This document shows positions 55,082 through 64,000 of a stretch of 64,000 nucleotides of DNA, piece after piece (the first letter of the stretch is position 1; each line of letters begins with the position of its first letter). Source of the DNA: Nansenia antarctica. Lineage: Eukaryota > Chordata > Actinopteri > Argentiniformes > Microstomatidae. Position numbers and translations under genes: made by a program. The stretch lies in contig OZ022349.1 in assembly GCA_963989245.1 (NCBI GenBank), positions 26,646,759 through 26,710,758 on the forward strand. The letters run 5' to 3'. Below the pieces are notes generated by a model. That model did not search any database. It was not told where the DNA came from and saw only the letters and a list, made by a program, of their open reading frames with translations.

Positions 55082-55215
55082 CTTGCTAACATTCAGTGAT
55101 GCTAGAGGAGGAGGGGTCTCAGTGCGGTCATTTATTATATCCACTTCAGAAACATAGGCTAGGTTGATCAGGATGACGTCACTGAGGTTGGACTTGCCGC
55201 TGGAGGAAGCACATT
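55082..55215 (-). CDS. lsm12: LSM12, exon 2 (Lsm domain, C-terminal part)
   Basis: CCCCCAG acceptor before 55,215, AAG|GTAACA donor after 55,082; 134 nt, needing one base from exon 1 (K codon). Encodes 'CASSSGKSNLSDVILINLAY' and 'VSEVDIINDRTETPPPLASL' then 'NVSK', the second half of the LSM12 Lsm fold and the linker. Exons 2-5 give 153 of about 195 residues. Exon 1 (about 42 residues, starting near MAAP.EYFSVGS in the family) is not found in 55.2-64.0 kb and must lie beyond the window, making intron 1 at least 8.8 kb. The gene is therefore partial here. Confidence 0.95.
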
Positions 55216-55615
55216 CTGGGGGGGGGGCTGAGGTTAAGGTAAACATCACGACACAGGCAGTGTTTCCCTCAGGAGCTTGTGAGACTGTGGTTGGTGGACC
55301 ACGCATTTATAAAATAAATAGATATTCAAATATTCTTTACTTTTTTATTTTTTTTTATCGTTGACAGGGGGGAAACTGCTCAAAAACTTTCCCCCAACAG
55401 CACGAGGAAGTTTCTCACTCCCTTCACAGGGCTGGGCGCTGACATATAGAAGTAGTCTAAAGTGTGTGAGCGTGCGAGCTTACAGCAGCGGGGTGCGAGT
55501 GTGTGTGTGTGTGAGCGTGCAAGCTTACAGCAGCGGGGTGTGAGCGAGAGACGCTTCGCTGAAGCAACGGCGCAAAACACAACGTTAGAGATCTTTTCTG
55601 TTATGAGAAGTGGAC
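55216..55615. other. LSM12 intron 1, proximal part
   Basis: A G9 run (C-rich on minus) lies right at the exon 2 acceptor. A direct repeat (GTGTGAGCGTGCRAGCTTAC AGCAGCGGGGTG) occurs at about 55,465 and 55,513. No exon seen. Confidence 0.6.
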
Positions 55616-55624
55616 AAATATTTT

Positions 55625-55790
55625 CGGCTCTGGGGAGCTTGGTGGCGTAAGGCAATAAGCGTCGACCATGTAACCGGTTCGATTCCGGCCACGGACATAT
55701 CCTGCATGTCATCTCTTCTCTCTTTCTCACCCATCCTTCCTGTCAAATCTCTAACTGTCTCCGTTGCAATAAAAAAAGGAAAGTATGAGT
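55625..55790 (+). mobile_element. tRNA-derived SINE with A and B boxes
   Basis: GGGGAGCTTGGTGGCGTAAG resembles a tRNA A-box region, and GGTTCGATTCC (55,676-55,686) is a consensus B box. A CT-rich segment (CTTCTCTCTTTCTCACCC, CCTGTCAAATCTCTAACTGTC) and an A-rich tail CAATAAAAAAAGGAAAG follow. Inserted in LSM12 intron 1 in antisense orientation. Confidence 0.8.
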
Positions 55791-56054
55791 GGGACCACCC
55801 CCACTCAGAAAAAATAGGACTAAAAAAGAATATATTTCCGGCTTGTTATGAAAGCGGGCCGCCACTCTAGGTAATTAAAGGGAAACACAGATACAGGACA
55901 GGGAGGGTATACCGAACCAAAGCACACCAAAACAAACACACCCACTTGAACAGTGTTGGGCATTAATGACAAGGATATGTGGACAGGATATGTGGACTAG
56001 GCCTACATCTTAGAATCATACATACATATAGCTTGAAACCACCTGAGCACCAAT

Positions 56055-56100
56055 GTACAGTACCAGTCAAAAGTTTGGACACACTTCCCCATTCATATAC
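56055..56100 (+). mobile_element. Isolated Tc1/mariner terminal repeat
   Basis: TACAGTACCAGTCAAAAGTT followed by TGGACACAC is a common fish Tc1-type terminal sequence. No transposase or partner end lies within reach. Confidence 0.75.
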
Positions 56101-56204
56101 ATATACAGACAAACAGTCATAAGACATTATGATAGGGACGGGTGCATTCAGATGTCATGACATTCTGTTGATATGAATCACACCATCATGGCATCAACCA
56201 AACT

Positions 56205-56358
56205 GCTTACACCTGATTTACTGACGCTTTTATCCACTTAATACATTGCAGTGAGTCCAGACATTTCTCAATATGGTCCCAGCGGGAATCACACCCACCA
56301 CAACCTAAGCGTTGTTAGTGCCGTGCTCTACTGACGGAGCGATAGAGGGCCACAGATG
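56205..56358 (-). mobile_element. V-SINE-like element, minus orientation
   Basis: Minus-strand reading: CTCTATCGCTCCGTCAGTAGAGC (tRNA-like A box), GTGGGTGTGATTCCCGCTGG (degenerate B box), and a degraded tail (GATAAAAGCGTCAGTAAAT). The order head-core-tail agrees with tRNA-type SINEs of the V-SINE class. Confidence 0.65.
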
Positions 56359-56364
56359 ACCCAG

Positions 56365-56552
56365 ATCTGTACCAGTGAAGTGCATAGTAAGATCTGTACC
56401 AGTGAAGTGCATAGTAAGATCTGTACCAGTGAAGTGCATAGTAAGATCTGTACCAGTGAAGTGCATAGTAAGATCTGTACCAGTGAAGTGCATAGTAAGG
56501 GAGTATATGATGCATAGTAAGGGAGTATATGATGCATAGTAAGGGAGTATAT
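56365..56552. repeat. 27-bp minisatellite followed by a 22-bp minisatellite
   Basis: Five copies of AGATCTGTACCAGTGAAGTG plus CATAGTA (27 bp), then three copies of AGGGAGTATATGATGCATAGTA (22 bp). The two arrays share GCATAGTAAG, so one may have grown out of the other. Confidence 0.93.
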
Positions 56553-57690
56553 GATGGAGGAGGGGTCCGTTTGGGACCGGGGGCCTGTCAGCAGTCAGCA
56601 GTGTGTCAGTCTTCTGGAATGAGAGCCCAAGGGGCAATGCTGCCACCTATTGTAGACACATGGGTTAACATACCCAGGACACAGCATGGCTCATAGAAAA
56701 GCCTTTAACAGCATCCTATATTCAGAGCTGTGAAGCGTGACAGACACCCAAAGCATGACGCCCAAAATCCCGGCTTTCGCCTCAAACTTTCTGCCACTTT
56801 GGTTCCAGCCGCAAATCCCAATGTCAAAGACGGGGGGAATTTTTCGTGGTTGCGAGTCCCGGAATGTTGACGACATCGTTCAACCACACAACTGGATGGA
56901 TGCAGTATCAATGGCACAGAGGAGAAACATCAGACTTCAGCAGAGATCCTATGTCTCCCTTCCACAATATTCTATGGTATTCATTTACATTTTTCACATT
57001 CAGCAGCACACCCTTTAATCCAAAACGACTTTACAACAATATTTGTCTAAGGAGTGAATCACCTATCCACCAGTCATCATAAGACAACTTAATTATGCTA
57101 GGACCAGGGGCAGTCACGATGCTAGAAAAAAGGAAGTATTCAAACATTGAAGTGAATAAAGGACTGAAAGCAATTGTGATGGTCTTACTCTTACGCATTG
57201 TCTCAGCTAGCCAATAACCACACCAGAGCTGATTTTACCTTTACAATAACCACACTAGAGGTTTCCTCAACTACAAACATCAACTCTGTCCTTTCGGTCA
57301 ATTCACATAATATAATAACGGCATTTGAGAGGATCATCCACCTCCTGGCACCTCTAGGAAAGACTGTCAGATAGACAACGCTTCCCCTTCTGTCCAGGCA
57401 CCCCACTGCTAGGTAAAACACAGATTAAAACCATGACAAAGTGAAACTACCCCGCTACTCGTGACTCATAACTGGAAGTTCCGACATCACCATCAATGCA
57501 TCAGCATCACAACTGCCTGTGGCATGTAGCTGTAGGCCTACATTTTAGTCTGTCTAGTCACCAACAATCAAACACACAATCAAATACTACACAGCAATGG
57601 CTTTAACCAACTGGTCAGATGCTTTAAGGAGAGAAAATGCAGTTGACTTGCTGCATGAGGCTGATAACGCTTACATAGCTCAATACACCG
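56553..57690. other. Unassigned intronic or intergenic sequence
   Basis: No recognisable exon. A short frame at 57,597 ('MALTNWSDALRRENAVDLL') precedes the minisatellite but has no recognised domain or splice support. Confidence 0.5.
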
Positions 57691-58403
57691 TGGTGGGCTC
57701 TCACACACAGCCTCATCCTCACACACAGCCTCCTCACACACAGCCTCATCCTCACACACAGCCTCATCCTCACACACAGCCTCATCCTCTTCTCACACAG
57801 CCTCATCCTCACACACAGCCTCATCCTCACACACAGCCTCATCCTCACACACAGCCTCATCCTCACACACAGCCTCATCCACACACACCCAGCCTCCTCA
57901 TCCCCACACACCCAGCCTCATCATCCTCACACCCAGCCTCAACATCCCCACACACCCAGCCTCCTCATCCTCAGAGCCAGCCTCATCCTCCTCTCACACC
58001 CATCCTCATCATCCACACACCCAGCCTCTAGGGATGCTCCGATTTATCGGCCACCGATTTAAATCGGCCGATTTCACTCCAAATGACTCGATCGGTGATC
58101 GGCAAAAATGGCCGATCGCAAAAACCGATCTTTTTTTTTTTCTTCCCCTGGGGAAGACAGATAACTAGGGTTGGGTACCGAAAATCGGTACCGGTAGGTA
58201 CCGGTTACTTTACATTCGGTGTGTACCCGTACCGAATCGCAAAGGAGATTTCGGTGCCTCATTTCGGTACTTTTCTATCTCGCGACGTCACATCGCCTGT
58301 TAAATTTCCACTCAGTGAAAGCAGCGAGTACGGAAGGATAACGAGAAGGTTGCTAATAGCAACTTCCGCTAGCGGGTTGGCGTAACGCGACGCTCGACTT
58401 ATG

Positions 58404-58541
58404 GGTGCGTTCCGTAAACTCGTTCTGGAATTCTGATCACCACTCGTGGAATGCCTTCTGTCCAATCAAATGACTTGCTCCCCTTATGACGTCGGGCCCA
58501 GTGTGCGCTGCGACGCTCTCAGAGCGAGTTTACGAACGCAA
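58404..58541. mobile_element. Small MITE nested third-level (GTGCGTTCGTAAACTCG family)
   Basis: Second, inverted copy of the element at 25,648-25,790, with ends GTGCGTTCCGTAAACTCG and CGAGTTTACGAACGCA. It sits inside the TAGGGTTGGGTAC element, itself inside the TAGGGATGCTCC element. Confidence 0.75.
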
Positions 58542-59069
58542 GCCTTTGATTGGACAGTGCACTCCAGGATTCGACGCGTCTGTTGATGACGTTGTGCGGA
58601 TGTGTGGCTGCGTCTCTGCGAGGAGGACAACCTGATCGGGGATCTCTTGATATTCGGGTACTGTCCTTATCCTACTACTGTGTCTGAAAAATCAATCGTC
58701 ATGTATCATGGACCAGAGAGGGGGAGAGGAGTAGTAGTAGCTGAGCGGCAACAGAGTTTGGATTTTGACGAGGTGGAGGGCTCCAGTTTATCAGAGTTAT
58801 ATTTCCTCTTGGTCTTCTTGGTTCTGGGGGCTATGCAGGCCTCTTCACTAGATCCCTTTTCTAAGAATATTCTGATGTCCTTGAGGGGCTGCCGAACAAG
58901 TGTGTACTCGTATTCGACATCAGTACCAACGATAGGCACCCCCAGCTTAATGGAGTCCCCAAGGCTCAGGAGTTTTATTTTCATTTATTTTAATTTGAGT
59001 GTATATTTAACTAATATATATTGTGCCTCAGCAATAAAAAAGTGAAAAGCTGTTTAATGTTGTCGACCG

Positions 59070-59075
59070 TGTTAT

Positions 59076-59113
<38 letters not shown>
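59070..59113. repeat. (TA)n microsatellite inside the nested hAT
   Basis: About 16 perfect TA units. Confidence 0.93.
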
Positions 59114-59116
<3 letters not shown>

Positions 59117-59805
59117 ATTTTAAAAAATCTAAAGTACCGAATTAAGTACCGTTTTGGTACCGGTACCGTTTTTAAAGTATCGGTTAGGTACCGGTACCGG
59201 ATAAAACCCAAACGGTACCCAACCCTACAGATAACTGAACAGAAAACATAGGAGGACGTAACAGTATGTAAACCATGAAGGCCACGTTTATGATGTCTTT
59301 TATACAGCCATATCGACTGACTTGGGCTTCAGGCCCTAACTGGGTGATAGGCCAGACTTTAAAAAAATATGTAGGCTATCCAGTCAGTAGGCCTACAGTT
59401 ATGTATTTTTTTAAAAATCGGTATCGGTATCGGTTGATCTTGAGGAAAAAAATCGGTGATCGGTATCGGCCCCAAAAATCCAGATCGGAGCATCCCTACC
59501 AGCCTCCTCATCCTCAGAGCCATCCTCATCATCCACACACCCAGCCTCCTCATCCTCAGAGCCAGCCTCCTCATCCATACACACCCAGCCTCCTCCTCTC
59601 ACACCCATCCTCATCCTCCCCTCACACCCATCCTCATCATCCACACACACCCAGCCTCAACATCCACACACCCATCCTCATCCTCCACACACCCAGCCTC
59701 CTCATCCACACAAACCCAGCTTCATCATCCACACACACCCAGCCTCAACATCCTCACACACCCAGCCTCAACATCCACACACACCCAGCCTCAACATCCA
59801 CACTA

Positions 59806-59899
59806 GGGCTGGGCAAACGATCAAAATTTCTTTTTCGATAATCGCAAGAATTAACGATCAATTATCGATTAATCGCTAAGCTTTTTTTTCATTAAAACC
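59806..59899. mobile_element. Terminal fragment of a TAGGGCTGGGC hAT-like element
   Basis: TAGGGCTGGGCAAACGATCA, then TTTCGATAATCGC and ATTATCGATTAATCGC motifs and a T-rich stretch. Only one terminus is present before the minisatellite resumes at ACCAGCCTCC. Confidence 0.7.
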
Positions 59900-62800
59900 A
59901 GCCTCCTCATCCTCACACACCCAGCCTCCTCATCCACACACACCCAGCCTCCTCATCCTCACACACCCAGCCTCCTCATCCTCACACACCCAGCCTCCTC
60001 ATCCACACACACCCAGCCTCCTCATCCTCACACCCAGCCTCCTCATCCTCACACACCCAGCCTCCTCATCCACACACACCCAGCCTCCTCATCCTCACAC
60101 ACCCAGCCTCCTCATCCACATACACCCAGCCTCATCATCCACACACCCAGCCTCCTCATCCTCACACACCCAGCCTCCTCATCCTCACACCCAGCCTCCT
60201 CATCCTCACACACCCAGCCTCCTCATCCACACACACCCAGCCTCCTCATCCTCACACACCCAGCCTCCTCATCCTCACACACCCAGCCTCCTCATCCTCA
60301 CACACCCAGCCTCATCATCCTCACACACCCAGCCTCCTCATCCTCACACACCCAGCCTCCTCATCCACACACACCCAGCCTCTTCATCCTCACACACCCA
60401 GCCTCCTCATCCTCACACACCCAGCCTCCTCATCCTCACACACCCAGCCTCAACATCCACACACACCCAGCCTCCTCCTCTCACACCCAGCCTCCTCCTC
60501 TCACACCCAGCCTCCTCCTCTCACACACCCAGCCTCCTCATCCACACACACCCAGCCTCCTCCTCTCACACACCCAGCCTCCTCATCCTCACACACCCAG
60601 CCTCATCATCCTCACACACCCAGCCTCCTCATCCTCACACACCCAGCCTCTTCATCCTCACACACCCAGCCTCTTCATCCTCACACACCCAGCCTCCTCA
60701 TCCTCACACCCAGCCTCATCATCCTCACACACCCAGCATCCTCATCCTCTCACACCCAGCCTCCTCATCCTCACACACCCAGCCTCCTCATCCTCACACA
60801 CCCAGCCTCCTCATCCACACACACCCAGCCTCCTCCTCACACACCCAGCCTCCTCCTCCTCACACACCCAGCCTCCTCATCCACACACACCCAGCCTCCT
60901 CATCCTCACACACCCAGCCTCCTCATCCACACACACCCAGCCTCCTCATCCTCACACACCCAGCCTCCTCATCCACACACACCCAGCCTCCTCATCCTCA
61001 CACACCCAGCCTCCTCATCCACACACACCCAGCCTCCTCCTCACACACCCAGCCTCCTCATCCACACACACCCAGCCTCCTCATCCTCACACACCCAGCC
61101 TCCTCATCCTCACACACCCAGCCTCCTCCTCCTCACACACCCAGCCTCCTCATCCACACACACCCAGCCTCCTCATCCACACACACCCAGCCTCCTCATC
61201 CACACACACCCAGCCTCCTCATCCCCACACACCCAGCCTCCTCATCCTCACACACCCAGCCTCCTCATCCTCACACACCCAGCCTCCTCATCCACACACA
61301 CCCAGCCTCCTCATCCTCACACACCCAGCCTCCTCATCCTCACACACCCAGCCTCCTCATCCTCACACACCCAGCCTCCTCATCCACACACCCAGCCTCC
61401 TCATCCTCACACACCCAGCCTCCTCATCCACACACACCCAGCCTCAACATCCTCACACCCAGCCTCCTCATCCTCACACACCCAGCCTCCTCATCCTCAC
61501 ACACCCAGCTTCCTCCTCACACACCCAGCCTCCTCATCCACACACACCCAGCCTCCTCCTCTCACACCCAGCCTCCTCCTCTCACACCCAGCCTCCTCCT
61601 CTCACACACCCAGCCTCCTCATCCACACACCCAGCCTCCTCATCCTCACACACCCAGCCTCCTCATCCTCACACACCCAGCCTCCTCATCCACACACCCA
61701 GCCTCCTCATCCACACACACCCAGCCTCCTCATCCTCACACACCCAGCTTCCTCCTCACACACCCAGCCTCCTCATCCACACACACCCAGCCTCCTCCTC
61801 TCACACCCAGCCTCCTCCTCTCACACCCAGCCTCCTCCTCTCACACACCCAGCCTCCTCATCCACACACACCCAGCCTCCTCCTCTCACACACCCAGCCT
61901 CCTCATCCTCACACACCCAGCCTCATCATCCTCACACACCCAGCCTCATCATCCTCACACACCCAGCCTCATCCTTACACACCCAGCCTCCTCATCCTCA
62001 CACACCCAGCCTCCTCATCCCCACACACCCAGCCTCCTCATCCTCACACACCCAGCCTCCTCATCCACACACACCCAGCCTCCTCATCCACACACACCCA
62101 GCCTCCTCATCCCCACACACCCAGCCTCCTCATCCTCACACACCCAGCCTCCTCATCCTCACACACCCAGCCTCCTCATCCTCACACACCCAGCCTCCTC
62201 ATCCTCACACACCCAGCCTCCTCATCCACACACACCCAGCCTCCTCCTCACACACCCAGCCTCCTCATCCACACACACCCAGCCTCCTCATCCACACACA
62301 CCCAGCCTCCTCCTCACACACCCAGCCTCCTCATCCACACAGACCCAGCCTCCTCATCCACACACACCCAGCCTCCTCATCCCCACACACCCAGCTTCCT
62401 CCTCACACACCCAGCCTCCTCATCCACACACACCCAGCCTCCTCATCCACACACCCAGCCTCCTCATCCACACACACCCAGCCTCCTCATCCTCACACAC
62501 CCAGCCTCCTCATCCACACACACCCAGCCTCCTCATCCACACAGACCCAGCCTCCTCATCCCCACACACCCAGCCTCCTCATCCTCACACACCCAACCTC
62601 CTCATCCTCACACACCCAGCCTCCTCATCCTCACACACCCAGCCTCCTCATCCACACACACCCAGCCTCCTCCTCACACACCCAGCCTCCTCATCCACAC
62701 ACACCCAGCCTCCTCATCCTCACACACCCAGCCTCCTCATCCACACACACCCAGCCTCCTCATCCACACACACCCAGCCTCAACATCCACACACCCAGCC

Positions 62801-63310
62801 TCCTCATCCTCACACACCCAGCCTCCTCATCCCCACACACCCAGCCTCCTCATCCACACACACCCAGCCTCCTCCTCACACACCCAGCCTCCTCATCCAC
62901 ACACACCCAGCCTCCTCATCCTCACACACCCAGCCTCCTCATCCACACACACCCAGCCTCCTCATCCACACACACCCAGCCTCAACATCCACACACCCAG
63001 CCTCCTCATCCTCACACACCCAGCCTCCTCATCCCCACACACCCAGCCTCCTCATCCACACACACCCAGCCTCCTCATCCTCACACACCCAGCCTCCTCA
63101 TCCTCACACCCAGCCTCCTCATCCTCACACCCAGCCTCCTCATCCTCATCCACACACACCCAGCCTCCTCATCCTCACACACCCAGCCTCCTCATCCTCA
63201 CACACCCAGCCTCCTCATCCTCACACACCCAGCCTCCTCATCCTCACACACCCAGCCTCCTCATCCTCACACACCCAGCCTCCTCATCCACACACACAGC
63301 CTCCTCATCC

Positions 63311-64000
63311 GCACTGAAGCTGGCAAATGCACACACAAAACAATACAGCTTGTATTGTTACCATGCCTGGTCCCAGTGTGTTAGTACTGGCTATTGGCAT
63401 GGGTCTTCCATGGGATTATCTTCTTCTGGTTGATCAGCCCTGATGCACTGGAGCGGCGTGCTTCATATATCAGTCATAATATACAGCTAACTAACAGCCA
63501 ACGTTGGGAAAACCCACCTGAATGTGACCCGATTCCTCGGACTTTGCGACATGCGAAACATTCGAGTGATTGTGGCATGAGGGGCTAAATGGACCCTGCT
63601 AACCCGGCGAGCTGGATGGAGGCCAGTTTTACGCTAAGCTACGCTACTTCTCGTTGCGTGGGAAATTAAATGTCTCATCTGCCAATTAAAATGCGCAGCG
63701 ACAATTGGGTCCCATCCCTCGCCTGTGTGGAGAAGCAGCGAGGTCTCCCCGGCCAGGCCAGCCGACATCACTGGTACTGGCATGAGCCATGATGCCACAC
63801 CGGCATCTGCCAAATAGTGCTCCTACCAGCCGAGGGACTGGCAACGCCGTGGAAACACAAACACATAAGCCAGAACCACGAGACCGAACACACACTTCAA
63901 CGCCAGCAACCGACCCCAGGACAGTCGAAGGAGCCTAAATAACCCGAACGTATCGATTAATCCGCCGCTTTACCGGGGACAGAGACGAGCCACTCGGCTA
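63311..64000. other. Unassigned sequence, GC-richer than flanks
   Basis: No exon recognised on either strand, and LSM12 exon 1 is not visible here. A locally GC-rich, CpG-containing stretch near 63,590-64,000 could be promoter-proximal, but nothing specific supports this. Confidence 0.4.

Larger units (their letters stand above)
58158..59235. mobile_element. Nested hAT (TAGGGTTGGGTAC family, 1,062 bp), TSD CAGATAAC
   Basis: Element 58,166-59,227 with ends TAGGGTTGGGTACCG on both sides (right end inverted) and exact CAGATAAC duplications (58,158-58,165, 59,228-59,235). Subterminal GGTACCGGTACCG palindromes are abundant. A minus-strand stretch at 58,706-58,984 ('GVPIVGTDVEYEYTLVRQPL', 'LEKGSSEEACIAPRTKKTKR') may be a transposase remnant. 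A fragment of the same family is at 12,434-12,515. Confidence 0.93.
58021..59506. mobile_element. hAT MITE (TAGGGATGCTCCGAT family) containing a second hAT
   Basis: Outer element 58,029-59,498: left end TAGGGATGCTCCGATTTATC, right end read inward TAGGGATGCTCCGATCTGGA, with GATCGG/CCGATC subterminal repeats. Flanked by CCAGCCTC (58,021-58,028, 59,499-59,506), which is also the host minisatellite's own sequence, so the TSD is consistent rather than independent proof. Without the inner element it is about 400 bp. Confidence 0.88.
57697..63310. repeat. Long CCAGCCTCCTCATCC-type minisatellite (about 4 kb of array)
   Basis: Starts as 18-bp units (CACACACAGCCTCATCCT, 57,700-57,880) and becomes 21-23-bp units (CACACACCCAGCCTCCTCAT + CC/CCT). 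There are many length variants (TCCTCCTCACACAC, TCCACACAC, AACATCC). Blocks of variants recur, for example the run around 61,500-61,640 repeats at 61,745-61,885, showing segmental duplication within the array. Interrupted by hAT insertions at 58,029-59,498 and 59,806-59,899. Confidence 0.96.

Noticed and set aside
55676..55686. Functional tRNA gene
   Set aside because: B box is present but no cloverleaf or terminator fits; the CT-rich body and A-rich tail identify a SINE.
57597..58031. Frame MALTNWSDALRRENAVDLLHE running into the minisatellite
   Set aside because: Only about 35 non-repeat residues, no recognised family and no splice support; could be chance.
63394..63895. LSM12 exon 1 at the end of the window
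   Set aside because: No reading on the minus strand resembles the conserved LSM12 N-terminus or supplies a donor with the required phase.

Overview
The window looks like repeat-dense, AT-rich, non-coding euchromatin of a ray-finned fish (teleost). The evidence is spliced vertebrate genes with GT-AG introns, a fish-type pyrin-domain gene, an LSM12 orthologue, teleost-style L2/CR1 LINEs, tRNA-derived and V-SINE-type SINEs, a DIRS tyrosine recombinase, Tc1/mariner pieces, and many hAT elements. No operon, bacterial gene, rRNA or CRISPR array was seen. The species cannot be fixed from the sequence.

Layout. 0-5.5 kb: two truncated LINE pieces flank a 2.4-kb array of an 18-bp unit with an 890-bp higher-order period. 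5.5-15.2 kb: three exons of an integrase-tail-like gene. One intron was about 123 bp before two hAT transposons entered it side by side, and the second hAT carries further nested elements. Nearly every boundary is marked by an exact target-site duplication (TSD). 15.2-22 kb: L1, DIRS, hAT MITE, V-SINE and Tc1 debris and a 43-bp minisatellite. 23.4-25.1 kb: an acidic ORF with three near-identical internal modules, then a segment that recurs at 35.2-39.2 kb. 26.6-32.3 kb: a perfect hairpin, a 34-bp minisatellite, a degenerate transposon interrupted by a GGGCCC-ended MITE, and a TA-flanked element holding two nested palindromes with telomere-like motifs. 32.7-34.9 kb: a two-exon pyrin-domain gene whose last codons and stop appear to have seeded about 50 tandem 25-bp copies. 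35.2-39.3 kb: the duplicated segment, split by 3.1 kb of hAT pieces and inverted 17-bp arrays. 40.5-43.4 kb: a decayed L2/CR1-type LINE with a recognisable reverse transcriptase.

The clearest host genes lie on the minus strand at 44.8-55.2 kb. One is a two-exon LRR membrane protein (362 aa) whose 5.2-kb intron is mostly a TAGTA/TAGTG satellite. The other is LSM12, with exons 2-5 present and exon 1 beyond the window. From 57.7 to 63.3 kb, inside LSM12 intron 1 or upstream, there is a long CCAGCCTCCTCATCC-type minisatellite interrupted by a hAT nested in another hAT.

Host genes and transposons do not form one pathway. What unifies the window is repeat turnover: nested insertions with intact TSDs and tandem arrays, some apparently seeded from coding sequence. 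All identifications come from reading motifs and matching copies within the window. No database search was run.
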